The position numbers and the translations under genes are program-made. DNA of 64,000 bases from Xylocopa sonorina (Eukaryota > Arthropoda > Insecta > Hymenoptera > Apidae): the NCBI RefSeq assembly GCF_050948175.1, contig NW_027490250.1:620001-684000 (forward strand). Reading direction: 5' to 3'. The notes beneath the pieces are model-generated. The model did not search any database. It saw only the letters and a list, made by a program, of their open reading frames with translations, and was not told where the DNA came from. Of the stretch, positions 49,010 to 62,500 are shown piece by piece; the first letter of the stretch is position 1; each line of letters opens with the position of its first letter.

Positions 49010-51660
49010 AACTCTATTGCTACGATACGTTGACATCTGCAAGCGCTATTTCCTAGCATGGAAGTGTCGCATTTACATTCCTTTGAAGTGAATACGTGGT
49101 ATACATGACACTTCGCAATAAATATTATATCTTATCATGAAAGATAGAAGTGAGATGCGATATCGCGTTTTGGGAAGCATTAGAACCCTATTGCTACGAT
49201 ACGTAGACATCTGCAAACGCTGTTTCCTAGCACGGAAGTGTCGCATTTACATTCTTTTGTAGTGAATACGAGGTATACATAACACTCTACAATGAATATT
49301 ATATCTTATCACGAAACATAGAATTGAGATGCGATATCGCGATTTAAGAAGCGCTAGAACTCTATTGCTACGATGCCTAGACAACTGCAAACGCTATTAC
49401 CTAGCATGGAAGTGTCGCATTTACATACTTTTGAAGTGAATACGAGATATACATGACACTTCGCAATGAATATTATATCTTATCACGAAACATAGGAATG
49501 AGGTGCTATATCGCGTTTTGAGAAGAATTAGAACTCTATTGCTAATATACGTAGACATCTGCAACCTCTATTTCCTAGCAAGGAAATGTCACACTTACAT
49601 TCCATTGAAGTGAATACGAGGTATACATAACATTACACAATGAATATTATAGCTTATTATGAAACATAGAGATTAAATACGACATCTCGTTTTAAGAAGC
49701 ATTAGTACTCTATTGTTGTGATACGTGGACATCTGCAAACAATATTTCCTAGCAAGGAAGTGTCGCATTTACATTCCTGTGAAGTGAAATCGAGGTATAC
49801 ATGACACTTCGCAATGAATACTATATCTTTTCATGAAACATAGGAATGAGTTGCGATATCGCGTTTTGAGAAGCATTAGAACTCTATTACTAATATACGT
49901 AGACATCTGCAAACGCTATTCCCTAGCATGGAAGTGCCGCACTTACATCCTTTTGAAGTGAATACGAGGTATACATAACACACCACAATGAATATTATAT
50001 CTTATTACGAAACATAGAAATGAAATGCGACATCTCGTTCTAAGAAGCATTAGAACTCTATTGCTACGATACGTTGACATCTGCAAGCGCTATTTCCTAG
50101 CATGGAAGTGTCGCATTTACATTCCTTTGAAGTGAATACGTGGTATACATGACACTTCGCAATAAATATTATATCTTATCATGAAAGATACAAGTGAGAT
50201 GCGATATCGCGTTTTAGGAAGCATTAGAACCCTATTGCTACGATACGTAGACATCTGCAAACGCTGTTTCCTAGCACGGAAGTGTCGCATTTACATTCTT
50301 TTGTAGTGAATACGAGGGATACATAACACTCTACAAGGAATATTATATCTTATCACGAAACATAGAATTGAGATGCGATATCGCGATTTAAGAAGCGCTA
50401 GAACTCTATTGCTACGATGCCTAGACAACTGCAAACGCTATTACCTAGCATGGAAGTGTCGCATTTACATACTTTTGAAGTGAATACGAGATATACATGA
50501 CACTTCGCAATGAATATTATATCTTATCATGGAACATAGAAGTGAGATGCGATATCGCGTTCTAAGAAGCATTAGAACCCTATTGCTACGATACGTAGAC
50601 ATCTGCAAACACTATTTCCTAGCATGGAAGTGTCGCATTTACATTCTTTTGAAGTGAATACGAGGTATAGATGACACTTCGCAATGAATATTATATCTTA
50701 TCATGAAACATAGAAGTGAGATGCGATATCGCGTTCTAAGAAGCATTAGAACTCTATTGCTACGATACGTAGACATCTGCAAACGCTATTTCCTAGCGAG
50801 GAAGGGTCGCATTTACATTCTTTTGAAGTGAATACGAGGTGTAGATGACACTTCGCAATGAATATTATATCTTATCATGAAACATAGAAGTGAGATGCGA
50901 TATCGCGTTCTAAGAAGCATTAGAACTCTATTGCTACGATTCGTAGACATCTGCAAACGCTATTTCCTAGCGTGGAAGGGTCGCATTTACATTCTTTTGA
51001 AGTGTGTACGAGGTATACATAACACTCCATAATGAATATTATATCTTCTCATGAAACATAGCAGTGAGATGCGATATCGCGTTTTAGGAAGCATTAGAAC
51101 TCTATTGCTGCGATACGTAGACATCTGCAAACGCTATTTACTAGCATGGAAGTGTCGCATTTACATTCTTTTGAAGTGAATACGAGATATACATAACACT
51201 CCATAATGAATATTATATCTTATCATGAAACATAGGAATGAGGTGCTATATCGCGTTTTGAGAAGCATTAGAACTCTATGGCTACGATACGTAGACATCT
51301 GCAAACGCTATTTCCTAGCATGGAAGTGTCGCATTTACATTCATTTGAAGTGAATACGAGGTATACATGACACTTCGCAATGAATATTATACCTTATCAT
51401 GAAACATAGAAGAGAGGTGCGATATCGCGTTTTAGGAAGCATTAGAACTCTATTGCTGCGATACGTAGACATCTGCAAACGCTACTTCCTAGCATGGAAG
51501 TGTCGCATTTACATTCTACTGAAGTGAATACGAGGTATACATGACACTTCGCAAAGAATATTATATCTTATCATGAAACATAGAAGTGAGATGCGATATC
51601 GCGTTCTAAGAAGCATTAGAACTCTACTGCTACGATACGTAGACATCTGCAAACGCTATT
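49010..51660 (+). repeat. Partial third copy of the 36-monomer unit
   Basis: From about 49010 to 50515 it matches copy B at an offset of 5,046 bp (29 monomers): the AATACGTGGTATAC markers at 49091 and 50135 match 44045 and 45089. At about 50515 it jumps to sequence matching copy B near 47735, offset 2,784 bp (16 monomers), and follows it to about 51660. Relative to a full unit it lacks 7 monomers at its start and 13 in its middle, both whole-monomer losses. Confidence 0.85.
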
Positions 51661-53590
51661 TCCTAGCATGGAAGTGTCTTATTTACATTCTTTTGAAGTG
51701 AATACGAGGTATACATGACACTCCGCAATGAATATTATATCTTATCATGAAACATAGAAGTGACATGCGATATCGCGTTCTAAGAAGCATTAGAACTCTA
51801 TTGCTACGATACGTAGACATCTGCAAACGCTATTTCCTAGCATGGAAGGGTCGCATTTACACACTTTTGAAGTGAGTACGAGGTATACATAACACTCCAT
51901 AATGAATATTATATCTTTTCATGAAACATAGCAGTGAGATGCGATATCGCGTTTTAAGAAGCATTAGAAATCTATTGCTACGATACGTAGACATCTGCAA
52001 ACGCTATTTCCTAGCAAGGAAATTTCGCACTTACATTCCACTGAAGTGAATACGAGGTATACGTAACATTACACAATTAATATTATATCTTATTACGAAA
52101 CATAGAAATGAAATACGACATCTCGTTTGAAGAATCATTAGATCTCTATTGCTGTGATACGAAGACATCTGCAAACAATGTTTCCTAGCAAGGAAGTGTC
52201 GCATTTACATTCTTGTGAAGCGAAATCGAGGTATACATGACACTTCGCAATGAATATTATATCTTATCATGGAACATAGAAGTGAGAAGCGATATCGTGT
52301 TCTAAGAAGCATTAGAACCCTATTGCTACGATTTGTAGACATCTGCAAACGCTACTTCCTAGCATGGAAGTGTCGCATTTACATTCTTTTGAAGTGAATA
52401 CGAGGTATACATGACACTTCGCAATGAATATTATATCTTATCGTGAAACATAGGAGTGAGATGCTTTATCGCGTTTTAAGAAGCATTAGGTCTCTATTGC
52501 TACGATACGTAGACATCTGCAAGCGCTATTTCCTAGAATGGAAGGGTCGCATTTACATTCTTTTGAAGTGAGTACGAATTATACATAACACTCCATAATG
52601 AATATTATATCTTATCATGAAACATAGCAGTGAGATGCGATATCGCGTTTTAAGAAGCATTAGAACTCTATTGCTGCGATAGGTAGACATCTGCAAACGC
52701 TATTTCCTAGCATGGAAGTGTCGCATTTACATTCTTTTGAAGTGAATACGAGATATACATGACACTTCGCAATGAATATTATATCTTATCATGAAACATA
52801 GGAATGAGGAGCTATATCGCGTTTTGAGAGGCATTAGAACTCTATTGCTAATATACGTAGACATCTGCAAACGCTATTTCCTAGCATGGAAGTGTCACAT
52901 TTACATTCTTTTGAAGTGAATACGAGGTATAGATGACACTTCGCAATGAATATTGTATCTTATCATGAAACATAGAAGTGAGATGCGATATCGCGTTCTA
53001 AGAAGCATTAGAACTCTATTGCTAATATAAGTAGATATCTGCAAACTCTATTTCCTAGGAAGGAAATTTCGCTCTTACATTCCACTGAAGTGAATACGAG
53101 GTATACGTAACATTATACAATGAATATTATATCTTATTGCGAAACATAGAAATGAAATACGACATCTCGTTTTAAGAATCATTAGTACTCTATTGCTGTG
53201 ATACGTAGACATCTGCAAACAATATTTCCTAGCAAAGAAGTGTCGCATTTACATTCATGTTAAGTGATATCGAGGTATACATGACACTTCGCAATGAATA
53301 TTATATCTTATCATGGAACATAGAAGTGAAATGCGATATCGCGTTCTAAGAACCATTAGAACCCTATAGCTACGATACGTAGACATCTGCAAACACTATT
53401 TCCTAGCATGGAAGTGTCGCATTTACATTCCTTTGAAGTGAATACGAGGTATAGATGACACTTCGCAATGAATATTATATCTTATCATGAAACATAGAAG
53501 TGAGATGCGATATCGCGTTCTAAGAAGCATTAGAACTCTATTGCTACGATACGTAGACATCTGCAAACGCTATTTCCTAGCATGGAAGTG
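51661..53590 (+). repeat. Satellite monomers between higher-order blocks
   Basis: Individual monomers related to the 36-mer components but in changed order, with variants such as GCTTTATCGCG (near 52463), AAGGTAGACATC-type dyad changes and GGAAATTTCGC. There is no long repeated order and no gene or insertion. Confidence 0.9.
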
Positions 53591-55139
53591 TCTTATTTAC
53601 ATTCTTTTGAAGTGAATACGAGGTATACATGACACTTCGCAATGAATATTACATCTTATCATGAAACATAGAAGTCAGATGCGATATCGCGTTCTAAGAA
53701 GCATTAGAACTCTATTGCTACGATACTTAGACATCTGCAAACGCTATTTCCTAGCATGGAAGGGTCGCATTTACACTCTTTTGAAGTGAGTACGAGGTAC
53801 ACATAACACTCCATAATGAATATTATATCTTTTCATGAAACATAGCTGTGAGATGCGATATCGCGTTTTAACAAGCATTAGAAATCTATTGCTACGATAC
53901 GTAGACATCTGCAAACGCTATTTCCTAGCATGGAAGTGTCGCATTTTCATTCTTTTGAAGTGAATACAAGATATACATGACACTTCGCAATGAATATTAT
54001 AGCTTATCATGAAACATAGGAATGAGGTGCTATATCGCGTTTTGAGAAGCATTAGAACTCTATTGCTATTATACGTAGACATCTGCAAACTCTATTTCCT
54101 GGCAAGTAAATTTCGCACTTACATTCCACTCAAGTGAATACGAGGTATACATAACATTACACAATGAATATTATATCTTGTTACGAAACATAGAAGTGAA
54201 ATACGACATCTCGTTTTAAGAAGCATTAGTACCCTATTGCTGTGATACGTAGACATCTGCAAACAATATTTCCTAGCAAGGAAGTGTCGCATTTACATTC
54301 TTTTGAAGTGAATACGAGGTATACATGACACTTCGCAATGAATATTATACCTTATCATGAAACATAGAAGAGAGGTGCGATATCGCGTTTTAGGAAGCAT
54401 TAGAACTCTATTGCTGCGATACGTAGACATCTGCAAACGCTACTTCCTCGCATGGAAGTGTCGCATTTACATTCTTTAGAAGTGAATACGAGATATACAT
54501 GACACTTCGGAATGAATATTATATCTTATCATGAAACAGAGGAATGAGGTGCTATATCGCGTTTTGAGAAGCATTAGAACTCTATTGCTAATATGCGTAG
54601 ACATCTGCAAACTCTATTTCCTCGCATGGACATGTGGCACTTACATTCCACTGAAGTGAATACGAGGTATACATAACATTACACAATGAGTATTATATCT
54701 TATTACGAAACATAGAAATGAAATACGACATCTCGTTTTAAGAAGCATTATTACTCTATTGCTGTGATACGTAGACATCTGCAAACAATATTTCCTAGCA
54801 AGGAAGTGTCGCATTTACATTCTTTTGAAGTGAATACGAGGTATACATGACACTTCGCAATGAATATTATACCTTATCATGAAACATAGAAGAGAGGTGC
54901 GATATCGCATTTTAGGGAGCATTAGAACTCTATTTCTGCGATACGTAGACATCTGCAAACGCTATTTCCTAGCATGGAAGTGTCGCATTTACATTCTTTT
55001 GAAGTGAATACGAGATATACATGACACTTCGCAATGAAGATTATATCTTAACATGAGACATAGGAATGAGGTGCTATATCGCGTTTTGAGAAGCATTAGA
55101 ACTCTATTGCTAATATGCGTAGACATCTGCAAACTCTAT

Positions 55140-55190
55140 TTCCTAGCATTACACTTACATTCCACTGGCATTCCACTGAAGTGAATACGA
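55140..55190 (+). repeat. Rearranged monomer with duplicated CATTCCACTG, copy 1
   Basis: After TTTCCTAGCAT the usual GGAAGTGTCG is missing, and CATTCCACTG occurs twice in a row before AAGTGAATACGAGG, leaving the monomer 3 bp longer than usual. The identical rearrangement is at 57841, 2,699 bp away, so it was copied with its block rather than arising twice. Confidence 0.88.
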
Positions 55191-56295
55191 GGAATACATA
55201 ACACTCCACAATGAATATTATATCTTATCACGAAACATAGAAATGAAATGCGGCATCCCGTTTTAAGACGCATTAGAACTCTATTGCTACGATACGTAGA
55301 CATCTGCAAACGCTATTTCCTAGCATGGAAGTGTCTTATTTACATTCTTTTGAAGTGAATACGAGGTATACATGACACTTCGCAATGAATATTACATCTT
55401 ATCATGAAACATAGAAGTCAGATGCGATATCGCGTTCTAAGAAGCATTAGAACTCTATTGCTACGATACTTAGACATCTGCAAACGCTATTTCCTAGCAT
55501 GGAAGGGTCGCATTTACACTCTTTTGAAGTGAGTACGAGGTACACATAACACTCCATAATGAATATTATATCTTTTCATGAAACATAGCTGTGAGATGCG
55601 ATATCGCGTTTTAACAAGCATTAGAAATCTATTGCTACGATACGTAGACATCTGCAAACGCTATTTCCTAGCATGGAAGTGTCGCATTTACATTCTTTTG
55701 AAGTGAATACAAGATATACATGACACTTCGCAATGAATATTATAGCTTATCATGAAACATAGGAATGAGGTGCTATATCGCGTTTTGAGAAGCATTAGAA
55801 CTCTATTGCTATTATACGTAGACATCTGCAAACTCTATTTCCTGGCAAGGAAATTTCGCACTTACATTCCACTCAAGTGAATACGAGGTATACATAACAT
55901 TACACAATGAATATTATACCTTGTTACGAAACATAGAAGTGAAATACGACATCTCGTTTTAAGAAGCATTAGTACCCTATTGCTGTGATACGTAGACATC
56001 TGCAAACAATATCTCCTAGCAAGGAAGTGTCGCATTTACATTCTTTTGAAGTGAATACGAGGTATACATGACACTTCGCAATGAATATTATACCTTATCA
56101 TGAAACATAGAAGAGAGGTGCGATATCGCGTTTTAGGAAGCATTAGAACTCTATTGCTGCGATACGTAGACATCTGCAATCGCTATTTCCTCGCATGGAA
56201 GTGTCGCATTTACATTCTTTTGAAGTGAATACGAGATATACATAACACTTCGGAATGAATATTATATCTTATCATGAAACAGGGGAATGAGGTGC

Positions 56296-56381
56296 TATAT
56301 CGCGTTTTGAGTGAATACGAGGTATACATAACATTACACAATGAGTATTATATCTTATTACGAAACATAGAAATGAAATAC
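56296..56381 (+). repeat. Truncated 86-bp monomer (88-bp deletion)
   Basis: Box positions 56296 and 56382 are only 86 bp apart. CGCGTTTTGAG (monomer position about 16) joins directly to TGAATACGAGG (position about 105), removing the dyad and the GCTATTTCC...TTTGAAG part. GAG/GAAG microhomology at the junction would fit an illegitimate, out-of-register event. The matching positions at 54540-54720 and 57240-57420 are full length, so the deletion is confined to this copy. It creates a spurious 65-codon minus-strand frame (56272-56469). Confidence 0.88.
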
Positions 56382-57840
56382 GACATCTCGTTTTAAGAAG
56401 CATTATTACTCTATTGCTGTGATACGTAGACATCTGCAAACAATATTTCCTAGCAAGGAAGTGTCGCATTTACATTCTTTTGAAGTGAATACGAGGTATA
56501 CATGACACTTCGCAATGAATATTATATCTTATCATGAAACATAGGAATGAGGTGCTATATCGCGTTTTAGGAAGCATTAGAACTCTATTGCTGCGATACG
56601 TAGACATCTGCAAACGCTATTTCCTAGCATGGAAGTGTCGCATTTACATTCTTTTGAAGTGAATACAAGATGTACATGACACTTCGCACTGAATATTATA
56701 GCTTATCATGAAACATAGGAATGAGGTTCTATATCGCGTTTTGAGAAGCATTAGAACTCTATTGCTATTATACGTAGACATCTGCAAACTCTATTTCCTG
56801 GCAAGGAAATTTCGCACTTACATTCCACTCAAGTGAATACGAGGTATACATAACATTACACATTGAATATTATATCTTGTTACGAAACATAGAAGTGAAA
56901 TACGACATCTCGTTTTAAGAAGCATTAGTACCCTATTGCTGTGATACGTAGACATCTGCAAACAATATTTCCTAGCAAGGAAGTGTCGCATTTACATTCT
57001 TCTGAAGTGAATACGAGGTATACATGACACTTCGCAATGAATATTATACCTTTTCATGAAACATAGAAGAGAGGTGCGATATCGCGTTTTAGGAAGCATT
57101 AGAACTCTATTGCTGCGATACGTAGACATCTGCAAACGCTATTTCCTCGCATGGAAGTGTCGCATTTACATTCTTTTGAAGTGAATACGAGATATACATG
57201 ACACTTCGGAATGAATATTATATCTTATCATGAAACAGAGGAATGAGGTGCTATATCGCGTTTTGAGAAGCATTAGAACTCTATTGCTAATATGCGTAGA
57301 CATCTGCAAACTCTATTTCCTCGCATGGACATGTGGCACTTACATTCCACTGAAGTGAATACGAGGTATACATAACATTACACAATGAGTATTATATCTT
57401 ATTACGAAACATAGAAATGAAATACGACATCTCGTTTTAAGAAGCATTATTACTCTATTGCTGTGATACGTAGACATCTGCAAACAATATTTCCTAGCAA
57501 GGAAGTGTCGCATTTACATTCTTTTGAAGTGAATACGAGGTATACATGACACTTCGCAATGAATATTATACCTTATCATGAAACATAGAAGAGAGGTGCG
57601 ATATCGCATTTTAGGGAGCATTAGAATTCTATTTCTGCGATACGTAGACATCTGCAAACGCTATTTCCTAGCATGGAAGTGTCGCATTTACATTCTTTTG
57701 AAGTGAATACGAGATATACATGACACTTCGCAATGAAGATTATATCTTATCATGAGACATAGGAATGAGGTGCTATATCGCGTTTTGAGAAGCATTAGAA
57801 CTCTATTGCTAATATGCGTAGACATCTGCAAACTCTATTT

Positions 57841-57890
57841 CCTAGCATTACACTTACATTCCACTGGCATTCCACTGAAGTGAATACGAG
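57841..57890 (+). repeat. Rearranged monomer with duplicated CATTCCACTG, copy 2
   Basis: Same rearrangement as at 55140, in the corresponding place of the next block. Confidence 0.88.
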
Positions 57891-58010
57891 GAATACATAA
57901 CACTCCACAATGAATATTATATCTTATCACGAAACATAGAAATGAAATGCGGCATCTCGTTTTAAAACGCATTAGAACTCTATTGATACGATACGTAGAC
58001 ATCTGCAAAT

Positions 58011-59340
58011 GCTATTTCCTAGCATGGAAGTGTCATATTTACATTCTTTTGAAGTGAATACGAGGTATACATGACACTTCGCAATGAATATTATACCTTA
58101 TCATGAAACATAGAAGAGAGGTGCTATATCGCGTTTTGAGAAGCATTAGAACTCTATTGCTATTATACGTAGACATCTGCAAACTCTATTTCCTAGCAAG
58201 GAAATTTCGCACTTACATTCCACTGAAGTGAATACGAGGTATACATAACATTACACAATGAATATTATATCTTATTACGAAACATAGAAGTGAAATACGA
58301 CATCTCGTTTTAAGAAGCATTAGTACTCTATTGCTGTGATACGTAGACATCTGCAAACAATATTTCCTAGCAAGGAATTGTCGCATTTACATTCTTTTGA
58401 AGTGAATACGAGATGTATATGACACTTCGCAATGAATATTATACCTTATCATGAAACATAGAAGAGAGGTGCGATATCGCGTTTTAGGAAGCATTAGAAC
58501 TCTATTGCTAATATGCGTAGACATCTGCAAACTCTATTTCCTAGCATGGACATGTGGCACTTACATTCCACTGAAGTGAATACGAGGTATACATAACATT
58601 ACACAATGAGTATTATATCTTATTACGAAACATAGAAATGGAATACGACATCTCGTTTTAAGAAGCATTATTACTCTATTGCTGTGATACGTAGACATCT
58701 GCATACAATATTTCCTAGCAAGGAAGTGTCGCATTTACATTCTTTTGAAGTGAATACGAGGTATACATGACACTTCGCAATGAATATTATACCTTATCAT
58801 GAAACATAGAAGAGAGGTGCGATATCGCGTTTTAAGAAGCATTAGAACTCTATTGCTACGATACGTAGACATCTGCAAACGCTATTTCCTAGCATTGAAG
58901 TGTCGCATTTACATTCGTTTGAAGTGAATACGAGATATACATGACACTTCGCAATGAATATTACACCTTATCATGAAACATAGAAGTGAGATGCGATATC
59001 GCGTTTTAAGGAGCATTAGAACTCTATTGCTACGATACGTAGACATCTGCAAACGCTATTTCCTAGCATGGAAGTGTCTTATTTACGTTCTTTTGAAGTG
59101 AATACGAGGTATACATGACACTTCGCAATGAATATTATATCTTATCATGAAACATAGAAGTGAGATGCGATATCGCGCTCTAAGAAGCACCACAACTCTA
59201 TTGCTACGATACGTAGACATCTGCAAACGCTATTTCCCAGGATGGAATGGTCGCATTTACATTCTTTTGAAGTGAGTACGAGGTATACATAACACTCCAT
59301 AATGAATATTATATCTTATCATGAAACATAGCAGTGAGAT
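58011..59340 (+). repeat. Satellite monomers leading into the right-hand 10-mer array
   Basis: Monomers at 58080-58820 repeat components of the 53.6-58 kb blocks, and those after 58850 approach a near-consensus type (GCGATATCGCG, CTACGATACGTAG, TAGCATGGAAGTG). No gene or insertion. Confidence 0.9.
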
Positions 59341-59350
59341 GCGATATCGC
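59341..59350. other. 10-bp perfect palindrome GCGATATCGC (representative)
   Basis: GCGATATCGC equals its own reverse complement. It recurs once per monomer in most copies, always at the same phase, with two CpGs. In subfamilies it is replaced by GTAATATGGCG (for example 11826-11836), GCGACATCTCG (37673-37683), GCTATATCGCG (38195-38205) or GCGGTATCCCG (12174-12184), each of which breaks the symmetry. A dimeric DNA-binding protein is one possible reader. No known motif is matched and the idea is inference. Confidence 0.8.
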
Positions 59351-59516
59351 GTTTTAAGAAGCATTAGAACTCTATTGCTACGATACGTAGACATCTGCAA
59401 ACGCTATTTCCTAGCATGGAAGTGTCGCATTTACATTCATTTGAAGTGAATACGAGGTATACATGACACTTCGCAATGAATATTATACCTTATCATGAAA
59501 CATAGAAGGGAGATGC
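59343..59516 (+). repeat. Representative near-consensus 174-bp monomer
   Basis: This monomer shows the standard internal order. Position 1 is the EcoRV core GATATC (59343-59348), inside the palindrome that starts two bases earlier. Then come AAGAAGCATTAGAACTC, the dyad with a SnaBI site TACGTA (59384-59389), ACATCTGCAAACGCTATT, TAGCATGGAAGTGTCGC, TTTGAAGTGAATACGAG, the BstZ17I site GTATAC (59457-59462), GACACTTCGCAATG, the SspI site AATATT (59479-59484) and TATCATGAAACATAG. The length suits one nucleosome plus linker, as with many centromeric satellites; that is inference. Confidence 0.9.
59378..59390. other. Interrupted dyad CTACG-ATA-CGTAG (representative)
   Basis: CTACG and CGTAG form a 5-bp inverted repeat around ATA, about 30 bp (three helical turns) after the palindrome. 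Variants are CTTCGATACGTAG and CTAATATACGTAG. The second usually travels with the GCTATATCGCG form of the palindrome (for example 38195 and 38228), so the two boxes change together within subfamilies. Confidence 0.75.
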
Positions 59517-62500
59517 GATATCGCGTTTTAGGAAGCATTGGAACTCTATAGCTGCGATACGCAGACATCTGCAAACGCTATTTCCTAGCATGGAAGTGTC
59601 GCATTTACATTCTTTTGATGTGAATACGAGATATACATGACACTTCGCAATGAATATTATATCTTATCATGAAACATAAAAGTGAGATGCGATATCGCGT
59701 TCTAAGAAGCATTAGAACTCTATTGCTACGATACGTAGTCATCTGCAAAGGCTATTCCCTAGCATGGAAGGGTCGCATTTACATTCTTTTGAAGTGAGTA
59801 CGAGGTATACATATCACTCCATAATGAATATTATATCTTATCATGAAACATAGCAGTGAGATGCGATATCGCGTTTTAAGAAGCATTAGAACTCTATTGC
59901 TACGATACGTAGACATCTGCAAACGCTATTTCCTAGCATGGAAGTGTCGCATTTACATTCATTTGAAGTGAATACGAGGTATACATGACACTCCACAATG
60001 AATAGTATATCTTATCACGGAACATAGAAATGAAATGAGGCATCTCGTTTTGTGAAGCATTAGAACTCTATTGCTACGATACGTAGACATCTGCAAACCC
60101 TATTTCCTAGCATGGAAGTGTCGCATTTACATTCGTTTGAAGTGAATACGAGGTATACATGACACTTCGCAATGAATATTATATCTTATCACGAAACATA
60201 AAAGTGAGATGCGATATCGCGTTCTAAGATGCATTAGAACTCTATTGCTACGATACGTAGACATCTGCAAAGGCTATTCCCTAGCACGGAAGGGTCGCAT
60301 TTACTTTCTTTTGAAGTGAGTACGAGGTATACATAACACTCCATAATGAATATTATATCTTATCATGAAACATAGCAGTGAGATGCGATATCGCGTTTTA
60401 AGAAGCATTAGAACTCTATTTCTACGATACGTAGACATCTGCAAACGCTGTTTCCTAGCATGGAAGTGTCGCATTTACATTCATTTGAAGTGAATACGAG
60501 GTATACATGACACTTCGCTATGAATATTATACCTTATCATGAAACATAGAAGAGTGATGCGATATCGCGTTTTAGGAAGCATTGGAACTCTATTGCTGCG
60601 ATACGTAGACATCTGCAAACGCTATTCCCTAGCATGGAAGTGTCGCATTTACATTCTTTTGATGTGAATACCAGATATACATGACACTTCGCAATGAACA
60701 TTATATCTTCTCATGAAACATAGCAGTGAGATGCGATATCGCGTTTTAAGAAGCATTAGAACTCTATTTCTACGATACGTAGACATCTGAAAAGGCTATT
60801 CCCTAGCATGGAAGGGTCGCATTTACATTCTTTTGAAGTGAGTACGAGGTATACTTATAACTCCATAATGAATATTATATCTTATCATGAATCATAGCAG
60901 TGAGATGCGATATCGCGTGTTAAGAAGCATTAGAACTCTATTGCTACGATATGTAGACATCTGCAAAGGCTATTCCCTAGCATGGAAGGGTTGCATTTAC
61001 TTTCTTTTGAAGTGAGTACGAGGTATACATAACACTCCATAATGAATATTATATCTTATCATGAAACATAGCAGTGAGATGCGATATCGCGTTTTAAGAA
61101 GCATTAGAACTCTATTTCTACGATACGTAGACATCTGCAAACGCTGTTTCCTAGCATAAAAGTGTCGCATTTACATTCATTTCAAGTGAATACGAGGTAT
61201 ACATGACACTTCGCTATGAATATTATACCTTATCATGAAACATAGAAGGGAGATGCGATATCGCGTTTTAGGAAGCATTGGAACTCTATAGCTGCGATAC
61301 GCAGACATCTGCAAACGCTATTTCCTAGCATGGAAGTGTCGCATTTACATTCTTTTGATGTGAATACGAGATATACATGACACTTCGCAATGAATATTAT
61401 ATCTTATCATGAAACATAAAAGTGAGATGCGATATCGCGTTCTAAGAAGCATTAGAACTCTATTGCTACGATACGTAGTCATCTGCAAAGGCTATTCCCT
61501 AGCATGGAAGGGTCGCATTTACATTCTTTTGAAGTGAGTACGAGGTATACATATCACTCCATAATGAATATTATATCTTATCATGAAACATAGCAGTGAG
61601 ATGCGATATCGCGTTTTAAGAAGCATTAGAACTCTATTGCTACGATACGTAGACATCTGCAAACGCTATTTCCTAGCATGGAAGTGTCGCATTTACATTC
61701 ATTTGAAGTGAATACGAGGTATACATGACACTCCACAATGAATAGTATATCTTATCACGGAACATAGAAATGAAATGAGGCATCTCGTTTTGTGAAGCAT
61801 TAGAACTCTATTGCTACGATACGTAGACATCTGCAAACCCTATTTCCTAGCATGGAAGTGTCGCATTTACATTCGTTTGAAGTGAATACGAGGTATACAT
61901 GACACTTCGCAATGAATATTATATCTTATCACGAAACATAATAGTGAGATGCGATATCGCGTTCTAAGATGCATTAGAACTCTATTGCTACGATACGTAG
62001 ACATCTGCAAAGGCTATTCCCTAGCAAGGAAGGGTCGCATTTACTTTCTTTTGAAGTGAGTACGAGGTATACATAACACTCCATAATGAATATTATACCT
62101 TATCATGAAACATAGAAGAGTGATGCGATATCGCGTTTTAGGAAGCATTGGAACTCTATTGCTGCGATACGTAGACATCTGCAAACGCTATTCCCTAGCA
62201 TGGAAGTGTCGCATTTACATTCTTTTGATGTGAATACCAGATATACATGACACTTCGCAATGAACATTATATCTTCTCATGAAACATAGCAGTGAGATGC
62301 GATATCGCGTTTTAAGAAGCATTAGAACTCTATTTCTACGATACGTAGACATCTGAAAAGGCTATTCCCTAGCATGGAAGGGTCGCATTTACATTCTTTT
62401 GAAGTGAGTACGAGGTATACATATAACTCCATAATGAATATTATATCTTATCATGAATCATAGCAGTGAGATGCGATATCGCGTGTTAAGAAGCATTAGA

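Larger units (their letters stand above)
53591..58010 (+). repeat. Nested 10-monomer and 8-monomer blocks
   Basis: TCTTATTTAC at 53591 recurs at 55334, and GCTATTATACG at 54065 recurs at 55808; both offsets are 1,743 bp (10 monomers plus 3 bp). GCTATTATACG then appears at 56764 (956 bp on, 6 monomers minus 88) and 58159 (1,395 bp on, 8 monomers plus 3). The +3 and -88 terms are accounted for by the rearranged monomers at 55140 and 56296. Successive copies therefore inherited the same rearrangements, giving a relative order of events. Confidence 0.88.

Noticed and set aside
56272..56469. 65-codon minus-strand open frame
   Set aside because: Created by the 88-bp monomer truncation at 56296. 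The translation resembles the other satellite frames.
59343..59516. CENP-B box (TTCGnnnnAnnCGGG core)
   Set aside because: No monomer I read matches the core. CACTTCGCAATGAAT and CTTCGATACGTAG share only TTCG.
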